Shown: piece by piece, positions 24,569 through 32,744 of the stretch
Numbering within the stretch: position 1 is the stretch's first letter
Layout: every line of letters starts with the position of its first letter
From: an uncultured Porphyromonadaceae bacterium
Lineage (GTDB): Bacteria > Bacteroidota > Bacteroidia > Bacteroidales > Muribaculaceae
Reading direction: 5' to 3'
DNA length: 62,064 nucleotides
NCBI GenBank assembly: GCA_937921035.1
Contig: CALEUL010000042.1
Location: forward strand, 1 to 62,064
The notes under the pieces: model-generated
What the model was told of the DNA's origin: nothing
Database searches by the model: none
The model's input: the letters and a program-made list of their open reading frames with translations, nothing else
Program-made: the position numbers and the translations under genes

Positions 24569-26878
24569 CTACAGGAATTTTGGAGCTTCAAGATAGAATC
24601 CCAGACTGATACCGGCGCTGAAACGCGTGCTTGTGCCGGCATAGTTGCAGTACACGCAGATATCGGCAAATGGCAGCGAGTAAACCACGTCGGCCTCGCC
24701 GAAGAAGTATATTTTACGGAACCAGCGGTCGTGCATGGCATTGCCGTCTGGACCTTCCTTTATTGCGCGGAAAGGAGCGAACAGATTAAGAGACAGACGA
24801 CCCGATAGCGACGAATTGTACTTGTAAACAGGTACTGCCGCGAGCGCCACAAAGCTGTCGGCGCGCATTTTGGAATCGAAAATATTATTGGAGGCTGGCG
24901 TTGGATTGTATGATGGCGCTGTACTGATTGCGGCATAATAGCTCTCCAGAAGCCCTCGGGTACTCAGCACGGCCTGGCCCTCCAGCCCAAGCGAAAAATG
25001 CTTGCCCAGGTCAAGATAGTCCCGCTCGCGCCAGTCAAACCGAAGCCACCATTTTTCATCGGCTGTGCTTTTGTCTGCAACGGCGTTGTAATATTTTGCC
25101 TTTCCGGCCAATGCCATAGCCCGTCCGCTGCGGTAATGGCCGCTGGTGGGATAATTGCCGTTGTCAAGTGTCGAGGACGAATAGCTTACGTATGCCTGAC
25201 CGAGGTCCAGGGCTATATGGTCGCGACCGGCCGTATAGCTTTCGGGACTGCTGTTTCGGTAAAACGTGTTATACTCCCGGCCTCCACCGATACCGACATC
25301 TAACGCACCCGTACGTCCAGTGGCCACAGACCATGACAGTCGGCCGAAATATTCGTGATTCACTACAAACGACGGCTCGTTATCGCGGAAAAACAGCTTT
25401 TCGCTCTCGTAATAACGCTTGCGCGACGCCACTATCTGATACTTCAGTGCCGAGGGTATGCTCGAATGAAGATAAGCCGAGCCGCTAAGCATTCCGGCCA
25501 TATAGCTCTGACCTATCCATGCCGATAAATCAGCTGTCAGAGAACTGAAACTCATAGTGCTGTAACCGGCACGCAAATACAGAAAGCTGTTGTTGGAGGA
25601 TGTTATGTATGCTCCTACGCCGACATCGAATTTGCTCTTTACCGTTGCAAGCAGATTTAGGCGGAACATACCGGAACTGTCGTTAACGGCAGTCGCAGTA
25701 GGCACAAAGCCGCTCAGTTTATCCGAAGATATTGCGCGGTAAAAAGCCAGACGAGCCCGGTCTACGCCGATTGTATCGGTACCCGGTGCCGGATGGAACA
25801 GATATTCCAGATATTCGTTCTGCCGCGGGGTGCCACCGGTAACTTTGACTTCGGAAAATCGGAGCGCAGGCGTCTGCGACTTGAAAACTGCACGACGCAG
25901 TTCCCGCGACCCCGACGGTACACGGGTATGTACTCGTGCCTTTATACTGTCCATCATCTCCATTGTGCGGTCATAGCCTCGCTGGTATATCTCGCGCGCA
26001 GCCCCGAAGTCAAGCAGACTGAAATCCGAAAGATTTATCCGGACTTTCACTCCGTCCTTTTCCGGAAGATCGTAGCTTTGTGGCTGGCTCACAAGCATAT
26101 CAAGCTGGTCCATATATGAATTCTGCGGACCGTCAGAAGACGCCGAAACATCAAAGCCAAGCATAACCGACGGCGCGAATTCGCTGCGCATTACATCTAC
26201 AGGGAAATTGTCGAAGATTCCACCGTCGTAGTACACGTCGCCTCCGATTTTTACCGCCTGGAATACAAGAGGGAAGCTCATGCTCGCGCGTATGGCGTCG
26301 GCGACGCTGCCGCCGGAGAAGACATGCTTCCGCCTTTGGGTCATGTTAGAGGCTACGCACCGGAAAGGAACAAAAAGACGGTCGAAATCACCTCGGCACT
26401 GTGCCGTGTACGCTCCAAAAATCTCCATAAAGCCGAACACCATAGGGGTCGGCGAGATCAGAGACTGTGGATTATACCGGTCGCGAGCAGTGGAGTCCCG
26501 GCTCCCCAGCGAAAAACTGAACATCTGTGGAGTCGGTTTCTCCTGCGAGAAATAGTAAGTGAATTCCGGGTCGATGCGACCGGTGGACAGATAGCTGAAA
26601 TAATTGGACGTAATAAGTTCGAGCATCTCGGCCGGTGTATACCCGCAGGCATACAGTCCTCCTACTATCGCGCCCATCGAGGTGCCTGTTATGTAGTCTA
26701 CTGGTATGTTATTCTCCTCTAATGCCTGCAGTGCCCCGATATGCGCTATGCCCTTCGCACCCCCGCCGCTAAGCACAAGGCCAACCGACTGGTGGCCGCC
26801 GAGGCCGTCGCCGGCTACTCCGGGAATAAACGATGCGAAAAGCAGCAGAATAAGAGCGAGGTTCCTTGAATATATCAT
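24569..26878 (-). CDS. Patatin fused to outer membrane barrel (PlpD-like, type Vd)
   Basis: A 769-residue secreted lipase-barrel fusion. A signal peptide covers residues 1-23. The patatin domain (about 30-290) has GGGAKG (38-43), nucleophile Ser 67 in GTSMG and dyad Asp 218 in YDGG. A linker/POTRA-like region follows (about 315-385), then a surface-antigen (Omp85-type) barrel from about 390 to the final FYLEAPKFL. This is the layout of PlpD-like type Vd autotransporters, in which the barrel carries the lipase to the cell surface or the periplasmic side of the outer membrane. It would act on phospholipids. It starts 75 bases downstream of the serB stop and is upstream of ssb. Confidence 0.93.
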   Translation of the reverse strand: MIYSRNLALILLLFASFIPGVAGDGLGGHQSVGLVLSGGGAKGIAHIGALQALEENNIPVDYITGTSMGAIVGGLYACGYTPAEMLELITSNYFSYLSTGRIDPEFTYYFSQEKPTPQMFSFSLGSRDSTARDRYNPQSLISPTPMVFGFMEIFGAYTAQCRGDFDRLFVPFRCVASNMTQRRKHVFSGGSVADAIRASMSFPLVFQAVKIGGDVYYDGGIFDNFPVDVMRSEFAPSVMLGFDVSASSDGPQNSYMDQLDMLVSQPQSYDLPEKDGVKVRINLSDFSLLDFGAAREIYQRGYDRTMEMMDSIKARVHTRVPSGSRELRRAVFKSQTPALRFSEVKVTGGTPRQNEYLEYLFHPAPGTDTIGVDRARLAFYRAISSDKLSGFVPTATAVNDSSGMFRLNLLATVKSKFDVGVGAYITSSNNSFLYLRAGYSTMSFSSLTADLSAWIGQSYMAGMLSGSAYLHSSIPSALKYQIVASRKRYYESEKLFFRDNEPSFVVNHEYFGRLSWSVATGRTGALDVGIGGGREYNTFYRNSSPESYTAGRDHIALDLGQAYVSYSSSTLDNGNYPTSGHYRSGRAMALAGKAKYYNAVADKSTADEKWWLRFDWRERDYLDLGKHFSLGLEGQAVLSTRGLLESYYAAISTAPSYNPTPASNNIFDSKMRADSFVALAAVPVYKYNSSLSGRLSLNLFAPFRAIKEGPDGNAMHDRWFRKIYFFGEADVVYSLPFADICVYCNYAGTSTRFSAGISLGFYLEAPKFL

Positions 26879-26903
26879 AACAAAAGCTTGTGAATGAACT
26901 AAT

Positions 26904-26941
26904 AGCCCCGTGGCACAATATAAACATGCCGCAACGGGGCT
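26904..26941 (-). terminator. Terminator hairpin of serB
   Basis: Outer arms 26904-26911 and 26934-26941 are perfectly paired. An inner GGCA/TGCC pair (26912-26915 with 26927-26930) extends the stem. It lies 12 bases past the serB stop. On the minus strand ATTAG, not a T run, follows. Confidence 0.65.
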
Positions 26942-26953
26942 TTGTTCACCGCT

Positions 26954-28195
26954 TCACTCGGAGCACGGAGCACACCTGTCGGTAATGAGGCTGTCCTTGA
27001 AACCAAGGAAATAAAGCACGCCGTCCAGACCAATCGTGGAAATAGACTGACGGGCGGTTCGCTTAACCTTGGGCTTTGCATGGAAAGCTATGCCGAGGCC
27101 CGCGGTAGACAGCATGGGTAGGTCGTTGGCGCCGTCGCCAACAGCGATGGTCTGAGCTATATTGATATTCTCTACCTGTGCTATTATCTTGAGTAGTTCG
27201 GCCTTGCGCTTGCCGTCAACTATATCTCCGAGATGACGGCCCGTGAGCTTGCCGTCCACAATTTCAAGTTCGTTGGCGTAAACGTAATCAAAGCCGAATT
27301 TCTGCTTAAGGTAGTTCCCGAAATATGTGAAGCCGCCCGACAGAATGGCTGTCTTGTAGCCCGTTCGCTTAAGCACCTGCATCATACGCTCAACACCCTC
27401 GGTGATCGGAAGTTTCTCGGCGATGTCGCGCATAACGCTCTCGTCAAGGCCTTTCAGCAATGCAACGCGGCGCTTGAAGCTCTCCGAAAAATCTATCTCG
27501 CCGCGCATGGCGCTCTCGGTGATTGCTCGAACCTCCGGACCAACTCCGGCACGGTCGGCAAGTTCGTCGATAACCTCGGTCTCGATTAGTGTGGAATCCA
27601 TATCGAAGCATATCAGACGGCGGCAGCGGCGGAACACATTGTCCTCCTGCAAAGAGATATCGAACCCGTCAGCCTGCGATATTTCCATAAAACGGCTGCG
27701 CATGGCATCTACATCATCAGGATTGCCGCGAACCGAGAATTCCACACAGCTCTTCGAGCGAGGCTCTATCTTGTCGGACAGCGGCTGACGGCCGGTAAGA
27801 CGGCGGATGCTGTCGATATTCAGATGCTGACGCGCTATTTCTGCAGAAACCAGCGCGATGTTCTTAGCCGTGAGTGTACGGCCAAGTATCGTAATAATCC
27901 AGCGGCTCTTTCCTTCGCGCGCAACCCAGGCCTCGTAATCCTCTACCGTGATAGGCGTAAAGCGTATTTTAACACCTAAATCGTAACATTTGAACAGTAG
28001 GTCTTTCATAACATCGCCGCTCTTGTCGGATGTTGTGCGGAACAGCACGCCCAACGATAGTTTGTGGTGAATGTCGCTTTGGCCGATATCGAGAATCTGG
28101 GCGTCGTGACGGGCAAGAATTTCGGTTAGCGCCGACGTAACGCCGGGACGGTCGTCGCCGGATATATTTATAAGAATCAGTTCAATCTCATTCAT
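26954..28195 (-). CDS. serB: Phosphoserine phosphatase with ACT domains
   Basis: Last enzyme of the phosphorylated serine pathway: O-phosphoserine to serine plus phosphate. The 413-residue protein has two N-terminal ACT-like regulatory domains (about 4-85 and 95-175), which probably sense serine, and a C-terminal HAD phosphatase. The nucleophile Asp 198 is in FDMDSTLIETEVIDELA. The second motif SGGFTYF lies near 288, and the metal-binding VGDGANDLPML near 351. The length and tandem ACT layout match the SerB form found in Bacteroidales and mycobacteria. It is a single gene with a -7 box at 28222-28229 and a hairpin terminator. Confidence 0.96.
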   Translation of the reverse strand: MNEIELILINISGDDRPGVTSALTEILARHDAQILDIGQSDIHHKLSLGVLFRTTSDKSGDVMKDLLFKCYDLGVKIRFTPITVEDYEAWVAREGKSRWIITILGRTLTAKNIALVSAEIARQHLNIDSIRRLTGRQPLSDKIEPRSKSCVEFSVRGNPDDVDAMRSRFMEISQADGFDISLQEDNVFRRCRRLICFDMDSTLIETEVIDELADRAGVGPEVRAITESAMRGEIDFSESFKRRVALLKGLDESVMRDIAEKLPITEGVERMMQVLKRTGYKTAILSGGFTYFGNYLKQKFGFDYVYANELEIVDGKLTGRHLGDIVDGKRKAELLKIIAQVENINIAQTIAVGDGANDLPMLSTAGLGIAFHAKPKVKRTARQSISTIGLDGVLYFLGFKDSLITDRCAPCSE

Positions 28196-28221
28196 GACTG
28201 GTTTATGTTAGTTTGACAACG

Positions 28222-28229
28222 CAAAGATA
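28222..28229 (-). promoter_or_regulatory. -7 box of the serB promoter
   Basis: The minus-strand TATCTTTG fits TAnnTTTG and lies 26 bases upstream of the serB ATG. No clear -33 box is seen. Confidence 0.6.
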
Positions 28230-28276
28230 ATAATTTTTTTCTATCGCACCACCGGCCTGCGTGATTTAGCCGTACC

Positions 28277-28417
28277 TGCGTAGTTGGCACCTGAATATTT
28301 TCACATTGCGTAAAAGTTTATTTACAATGCGTAAATTTTTGAGCCTTATTTTTCGATTTTTTTGCTATAAAAATAAATTATTTTTGATGTAGAATGTAAC
28401 ATTTTGGGGGTACTTTG
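28277..28417 (+). promoter_or_regulatory. Promoter region with TGCGTA direct repeats
   Basis: Upstream of the GIN-domain gene, TGCGTA occurs at 28277-28282, 28307-28312 and 28328-28333. The last two are part of a longer direct repeat, (A/T)TGCGTAAA, spaced 21 bases apart, about two turns of DNA. A TACTTTG -7-like box sits at 28411-28417, 38 bases upstream of the ATG at 28456. The repeats may be operator sites for an activator; this is inference. Confidence 0.4.
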
Positions 28418-28455
28418 CGTCATATATATAAAACATTCCTACAATCCATCACATC

Positions 28456-29289
28456 ATGAAATCACATTTTAACAATCTGATTTACAGCCTGTTTATCGCC
28501 TGTATCATTGTCGCCCCTGCGATAACATTCACATCATGCGCAAAATCGGTAACCGAAACCACCACCCACAACCTCAATTGCGTCACCAAAGAGTACAAGA
28601 ATCTCCCATCATTTGACGAAATCAGCTTATGGGCCGGAATCGATGTAACCTATCGTATTGGTACTGTTAGAGAGGCAGTTGTAACTATTTCAGAGAATGT
28701 TGCCGACCGACTTACGGTTAAAGTTGTAGGCAATCAGCTACGTATGGGACTCGAAAATAACACAAATGTGCGCCACTTCAGAATTAAAGCTGTCGTTACC
28801 GGTCCGGCGCTTACATCTGTCAAAGTATCAAGCGGTTCTGAATTCAATTTGGCCGAAACTGAAAGTATGAGCATGGCAATGAGCACGTTATCGCTTTCAG
28901 CATCAAGCGGCGCAGATATATCCATTAAAGGAAAAATCGATTACAAGAAAGTAAATGGCACAGCCTCAAGCGGTGCCGATATAAAGCTTGCGAGTGTTGT
29001 CGCCGATGAGATAACTGTCGCTTCGTCAAGCGGTTCCGACATCGACATTTACGGCATACTGGCTCGCGCGCTTTCTGCCACATCATCGAGCGGCGCAGAT
29101 ATTAGTTTGTCCGGACAAGTCGACCAGGTATCGCTTTCAGCCTCAAGCGGCGCAGATATTTCTGCACACAAACTGTTAGCAGAGACCGGAAACGTGAGCG
29201 CATCAAGCAGCGGCGACATATCGTGTTCAATAAAGAATCCTACATCCATACACCATTCTTCAGGTGGCAGTATAAAAAACAAACAATAA
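28456..29289 (+). CDS. Head GIN domain (DUF2807) lipoprotein with SSG repeats
   Basis: A 277-residue lipoprotein-like protein. The signal peptide ends near Cys 27 (FTSCAKS). The head GIN domain (DUF2807) forms the rest, starting around FDEISLWAGIDVTYRIG. Six degenerate repeats of about 20 residues with the core SSGADI/SSGSDI lie at residues about 150-255. They match DNA repeats spaced 57-63 bases, as expected for rungs of a right-handed beta-helix. The family is widespread in Bacteroidetes envelopes, but its molecular function is not known. The gene has its own promoter region with direct repeats and a strong terminator, so it is a single unit. Confidence 0.88.
   Translation: MKSHFNNLIYSLFIACIIVAPAITFTSCAKSVTETTTHNLNCVTKEYKNLPSFDEISLWAGIDVTYRIGTVREAVVTISENVADRLTVKVVGNQLRMGLENNTNVRHFRIKAVVTGPALTSVKVSSGSEFNLAETESMSMAMSTLSLSASSGADISIKGKIDYKKVNGTASSGADIKLASVVADEITVASSSGSDIDIYGILARALSATSSSGADISLSGQVDQVSLSASSGADISAHKLLAETGNVSASSSGDISCSIKNPTSIHHSSGGSIKNKQ
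28897..29212 (+). repeat. Six degenerate in-gene repeats coding SSGADI
   Basis: Cores with TCAAGCGG or TCGAGCGG begin at 28903, 28966, 29026, 29086, 29143 and 29203, a period of 57-63 bases (19-21 codons). The first and fifth share a longer block (TTTCAGC then TCAAGCGGCGCAGATAT with one difference), which may allow slippage or recombination. Confidence 0.8.
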
Positions 29290-29311
29290 AACATTGACTA
29301 ACAATGCAATA

Positions 29312-29341
29312 CCGGCGGAAGCTCTCGCGAGCCTCCGCCGG
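29312..29341 (+). terminator. Bidirectional terminator between the GIN gene and the GlsB-like gene
   Basis: Arms of 13 bases (29312-29324 and 29329-29341) pair with one mismatch around a TCGC tetraloop. It is 23 bases after the GIN stop and 24 bases from the stop of the convergent gene. Confidence 0.8.
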
Positions 29342-29364
29342 AGTATATATGGCTTCAATCACAA

Positions 29365-29664
29365 TTATCTTTCCGAGAAATGGGATGTTAGCGCTGCGGC
29401 TATCCACAGGATTATACCGGCTCCGAAAATTGCACCTAATACCGATACAATCACCAGCATCATAGGAGTATCGCCAATAACCTGAACAGACAGGAAGCCT
29501 CCCAGTATACCGCCGGCAATACCTAAAACGATATTGAAGGCGAGCATCTTACGGAACTGTGTTATACGTTGCGTCAAAAGCGCCCCGACAACACCTATAA
29601 GCCCCCATACAATCCACATCAGCAGACCTATCTTTTCGGGTGTAACTATCAGGAAATCTTCCAT
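29365..29664 (-). CDS. GlsB/YeaQ/YmgE-like stress membrane protein
   Basis: A 99-residue, mostly hydrophobic protein. Three membrane segments (about 12-30, 42-62 and 70-92) contain small-residue patterns such as LGIAGGILGGFLSVQ and VLGAIFGAGIILWI. These are typical of the GlsB/YeaQ/YmgE (transglycosylase-associated) family, found in stress-induced inner membrane proteins. No enzymatic activity is established for the family. It starts eight bases after the stop of a 52-codon membrane peptide gene, with which it is probably co-expressed. Confidence 0.75.
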   Translation of the reverse strand: MEDFLIVTPEKIGLLMWIVWGLIGVVGALLTQRITQFRKMLAFNIVLGIAGGILGGFLSVQVIGDTPMMLVIVSVLGAIFGAGIILWIAAALTSHFSER

Positions 29665-29672
29665 ATATCTAA

Positions 29673-29831
29673 TTATTTAACAATATACGGCGCTATAAAT
29701 GCTGCAACGTCAGTATCGCCGGTGAGATCGGCGAACGTCAGCCAGATAATCAACAGTATGATAAGGAATATGGCGCCTATTGCAACCCATACCGATACCC
29801 GGTTGCGGCGCTTAGTGGATGAATGAGACAT
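29673..29831 (-). CDS. Small (52-aa) single-pass membrane protein
   Basis: An open frame of 52 codons starting ATG at 29831 and stopping at TAA 29673-29675. The peptide begins MSHSSTKRRNR, a Ser/Lys/Arg-rich head. About 20 strongly hydrophobic residues follow (VWVAIGAIFLIILLIIWLTF), then a short polar tail with DLTGDTD. The positive-inside pattern predicts a single membrane pass with the N-terminus in the cytoplasm. The stop is only eight bases before the start of the GlsB-like gene, which strongly supports a real gene in a two-gene operon. I know no family for it. Confidence 0.7.
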   Translation of the reverse strand: MSHSSTKRRNRVSVWVAIGAIFLIILLIIWLTFADLTGDTDVAAFIAPYIVK

Positions 29832-30004
29832 AATTTTCTTCGATTAACAGTTGAACTTGCTTTTGATGCTTTTATTTCAAAACATACCTCCGTTCCACAT
29901 TGTTCACAGCAATAAAACATATTATTGCACGCTATGATAAAAAACAATGAACGCAGTTTCAAATGTTTTTTTGGCTTGCAGGACAATAAATGCCTTTTTT
30001 TGCT

Positions 30005-30012
30005 TAATTTTG
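30005..30012 (+). promoter_or_regulatory. -7 box of the pta-ackA promoter
   Basis: TAATTTTG matches the consensus and lies 26 bases upstream of the pta ATG at 30039. A frame open further upstream would begin translation inside this promoter, so the 30039 start is preferred. Confidence 0.65.
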
Positions 30013-30038
30013 CACAAAATAACCAAAAACGGTACACT

Positions 30039-31052
30039 ATGGAATTGTTTGAACAATTGATAGAAAAGGCTCGCAAACATCCGCAGAGGATTGTGCTGCC
30101 CGAAGGCCTTGAAACACGCACGCTTACAGCCGCCGACCGTATTATCGGCGACGGTCTGGCAGAAATCACTCTGATAGGCAACCCCGACGAGATAAAGGCT
30201 ATGGCCCGCGAGCTTAAGCTCAATAACATTGAGAAAGCAAACATCGTAGACTCCGCCAGCGAAGAGGTAATCGACAAATATGCTCCCTTGCTATTCGAAC
30301 TGCGAAAGAAAAAAGGTATGACGATGGAGGAAGCTCGCATGATGGCTGCCAACCCGCTTTATCTGGGCTGCCTGATGGTGAAATCCGGCGACGCCGACGG
30401 TCAGGTTGCCGGCGCGCTCAACACCACCGGAAACGTTCTGCGCCCCGCCTTCCAGATTATAAAGACTCTGCCCGGCATCAGCGTTGTTTCCGGCGCATTC
30501 CTCATGCTCCTTCCCAAAGGTTCCAAATACGGCACTAACGATATTCTGATTTTCGCCGACTGCGCTGTTGTTCCCGATCCTACCGCTCCCGAACTGGCAC
30601 AGATAGCAATCAGCGCCGCACGCACCGCACGCGACATCGCCGGCATCGAGCCCCGCGTCGCAATGCTGTCATTTTCTACAAAAGGCTCGGCATCAAGCCC
30701 CGATGTGGACAAGGTGATAAAAGCTTGCGAAATCGCCCACGAAATGGAACCCGACCTCGTTCTCGACGGTGAACTGCAAGCCGACGCCGCCATAGTTCCC
30801 ACCGTTGCAAACCAGAAAGCACCCAACAGCTCGCTGAACGGTCGCGCTAACGTACTGGTATTCCCCAACCTTTCCGTCGGCAACATCGCATACAAACTTG
30901 TTCAGCGCCTCGGTAACGTACAGGCTGTGGGTCCTATCCTCCAAGGCCTCGCAGCGCCAGTCAACGACCTATCGCGCGGATGTTTCCCCGAAGACATTTA
31001 CAAAACAATAATAATTACCTGCAACCAGGCAATTGGCATTAAAAACCTCTGA
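30039..31052 (+). CDS. pta: Phosphate acetyltransferase
   Basis: This enzyme converts acetyl-CoA and phosphate to acetyl phosphate, the first step of fermentative acetate production. The start at 30039 (MELFEQLIEKARKHPQRI) gives 337 residues, the short class I Pta without the regulatory N-terminal domains. Family segments are RIVLPEGLETRTLTAA (about 17-32), MKSGDADGQVAGA-like MVKSGDADGQVAGALNTT (about 113-130), and FLMLLPKGSKYG, FADCAVVPDPT near 150-185. ackA begins four bases after its stop, so the two are one operon, ending in a terminator at 32283-32303. Confidence 0.97.
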   Translation: MELFEQLIEKARKHPQRIVLPEGLETRTLTAADRIIGDGLAEITLIGNPDEIKAMARELKLNNIEKANIVDSASEEVIDKYAPLLFELRKKKGMTMEEARMMAANPLYLGCLMVKSGDADGQVAGALNTTGNVLRPAFQIIKTLPGISVVSGAFLMLLPKGSKYGTNDILIFADCAVVPDPTAPELAQIAISAARTARDIAGIEPRVAMLSFSTKGSASSPDVDKVIKACEIAHEMEPDLVLDGELQADAAIVPTVANQKAPNSSLNGRANVLVFPNLSVGNIAYKLVQRLGNVQAVGPILQGLAAPVNDLSRGCFPEDIYKTIIITCNQAIGIKNL

Positions 31053-31056
31053 AAAC

Positions 31057-32259
31057 ATGAAAATACTCGTTCTCAATTCGGGCAGCAGCTCGGTAAAATA
31101 TAAACTTATCGACCTCGAAGGCAAAGAAAGTAATACACTTGCCGAAGGCGGTGTTGAAAAAATCGGTCTTCCCGGCGGTTTTCTCAAATTCAAGAAAGCC
31201 GATGGCTCCAAAGCTACCGACGAGCTTGGGCTTATCGATCATCAGCAAGCCGTAAAAGCTATTCTTAACAAACTCACCGACCCCGTTGACGGCTGCATTT
31301 CAAGCTACAACGAAATCGATGCCGTTGGCCACCGCGTTGTGCATGGAGGCGAAAAATTCAGCGAGAGCGTTCTAATAGACGACGCCGTAAAGGCAAAAAT
31401 CCGCGAATGCTACGATATCGCTCCTCTCCACAATCCCGCCAACATGACCGGTATCGACGCCATTACGGCCCTTATGCCCGATGTTCCTCAGGTTGCAGTG
31501 TTCGATACAGCCTTCCACCAGACAATGCCCGCAAAGGCATACATGTACGCTCTACCCTACAAATTCTATAAAGAAGATGGCGTGCGCCGCTACGGATTCC
31601 ACGGCACGAGCCACCGCTATGTTAGCGCCCGTGTGTGCGAATTCCTCGGTGTGGACATTACCAAACAGCGCATAATCACCTGCCATATTGGCAACGGCGC
31701 CTCAATGGCCGCAATCGTAGGTGGCAAATGTGTAGACACATCTATGGGTCTCACACCCGTGGAAGGCTTGATGATGGGCACTCGCGTGGGCGATGTAGAT
31801 CCCGGAGCGCTTACATTCCTCATGAACAAGCATAACCTCAGCGCCGACCAGCTGCAGAACATCATAAACAAGGAAAGCGGTGTGCTTGGTGTGAGCGGCG
31901 TAAGCAACGACATGCGCGAAATCGAGGCAGCCATCGCCGAAGGCAACGAACGCGCACGCCTCGCCCTCGACATGTACATGCTGCGCATCACCAAATATAT
32001 CGGCGCCTACGCTGCCGAAATGGGCGGTGTAGACATCATCGTATTCACCGGCGGTGTCGGCGAAAACCAGGCAGGCCTGCGTGCCGATGTATGCAGCACA
32101 CTCGGCTTCATGGGCGTGGAAATCGACAAGGATATCAACGCACGCACCCGTGGCACCGAAACTGTCATCTCCTCCGCAGCATCGCGCGTAAAGGTATGTG
32201 TAATCCCCACCGACGAGGAACTAACCATCGCCCGCGATACCGCCGCTCTTGCAAAATAA
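31057..32259 (+). CDS. ackA: Acetate kinase
   Basis: It transfers phosphate from acetyl phosphate to ADP, giving acetate and ATP, the substrate-level ATP step of acetate fermentation. With the start at 31057 (MKILVLNSGSSSVKYKL) it has 400 residues, the standard length. ASKHA-fold signatures are the N-terminal NSGSSSVKY, HRVVHGGE near 90, DTAFHQTMP near 150, RRYGFHGTSH near 177-186, CHIGNGAS near 208 and FTGGVGEN near 328. All active-site motifs are intact. It starts four bases after pta; a terminator follows, then lrgA. Confidence 0.98.
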   Translation: MKILVLNSGSSSVKYKLIDLEGKESNTLAEGGVEKIGLPGGFLKFKKADGSKATDELGLIDHQQAVKAILNKLTDPVDGCISSYNEIDAVGHRVVHGGEKFSESVLIDDAVKAKIRECYDIAPLHNPANMTGIDAITALMPDVPQVAVFDTAFHQTMPAKAYMYALPYKFYKEDGVRRYGFHGTSHRYVSARVCEFLGVDITKQRIITCHIGNGASMAAIVGGKCVDTSMGLTPVEGLMMGTRVGDVDPGALTFLMNKHNLSADQLQNIINKESGVLGVSGVSNDMREIEAAIAEGNERARLALDMYMLRITKYIGAYAAEMGGVDIIVFTGGVGENQAGLRADVCSTLGFMGVEIDKDINARTRGTETVISSAASRVKVCVIPTDEELTIARDTAALAK

Positions 32260-32282
32260 GCATCAGCTACCCACTCATACGA

Positions 32283-32303
32283 ATGGCCGCTTACCGCGGC
32301 CAT
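32283..32303 (+). terminator. Intrinsic terminator of pta-ackA
   Basis: Perfect 8-base arms (32283-32290 and 32296-32303) around a TTACC loop, followed by TTTTTC. It lies 23 bases past the ackA stop. Confidence 0.88.
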
Positions 32304-32318
32304 TTTTCATATACACTA

Positions 32319-32348
32319 TTGTACACTGAGCAAAAAGCTGTAACTTTG
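32319..32348 (+). promoter_or_regulatory. Promoter of lrgAB
   Basis: A TTG at 32319-32321 and TAACTTTG at 32341-32348 are 19 bases apart. The start codon of lrgA at 32376 is 28 bases further. It gives lrgAB separate control from pta-ackA. Confidence 0.75.
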
Positions 32349-32375
32349 CGACGTTTTTCTAATAAGGTACAATTT

Positions 32376-32744
32376 ATGTTAATTCAATGTGGCGTATTGT
32401 TCGCCTTTCTCGCGTTCGGCGAGTTTATTGTATGGCTCACCGGTATTCCGTTGCCATCGAGTGTAATCGGCATGGTAGCTCTTGCGGCGGCTCTAAAGGC
32501 CGGAATTGTGAAACTTCGCTATGTCGAGCGTGTGGCTGATTTTCTTGTCCACAACCTCGGTTTTTTCTTTGTTCCCGCAGGTATAGGAATAATGAACTGT
32601 CTGGGTATCCTCCGCAGCGAATGGATGCCTATCGTGGCCGCCTCTGTGCTGAGCACGGCGGTGATAATCATTGTTACAGGCCGCGTACACCAGTGGGCTC
32701 GCCATAACAGGCTTATGAACCTTAAACGCAGGAGGGCATGCTGA
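32376..32744 (+). CDS. lrgA: CidA/LrgA family membrane protein
   Basis: A 122-residue protein with about four membrane helices, of the CidA/LrgA holin-like family. I place the start at 32376, 28 bases after the -7 box; the frame is open upstream through ackA but without family similarity. Typical segments are LFAFLAFGEFIVWLTGIPLP (about 8-27), SSVIGMVALAAALKAGIVK (about 28-46) and NLGFFFVPAGIGIMN (about 62-76). The pairing with the LrgB-type gene, which it overlaps, defines an LrgAB/CidAB-type system. In Staphylococcus, Streptococcus and Bacillus such pairs take part in pyruvate uptake, overflow metabolism and lysis control. Confidence 0.9.
   Translation: MLIQCGVLFAFLAFGEFIVWLTGIPLPSSVIGMVALAAALKAGIVKLRYVERVADFLVHNLGFFFVPAGIGIMNCLGILRSEWMPIVAASVLSTAVIIIVTGRVHQWARHNRLMNLKRRRAC

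Noticed and set aside
28897..29212. Repeats considered as a CRISPR array or DNA satellite
   Set aside because: The units are degenerate, in frame, encode a periodic SSGADI pattern and lie inside a clear GIN-domain gene with no cas genes nearby.
32091..32375. N-terminal extension of lrgA into ackA
   Set aside because: It runs through the ackA end, its terminator and the lrgA promoter. Family similarity begins only at 32376.
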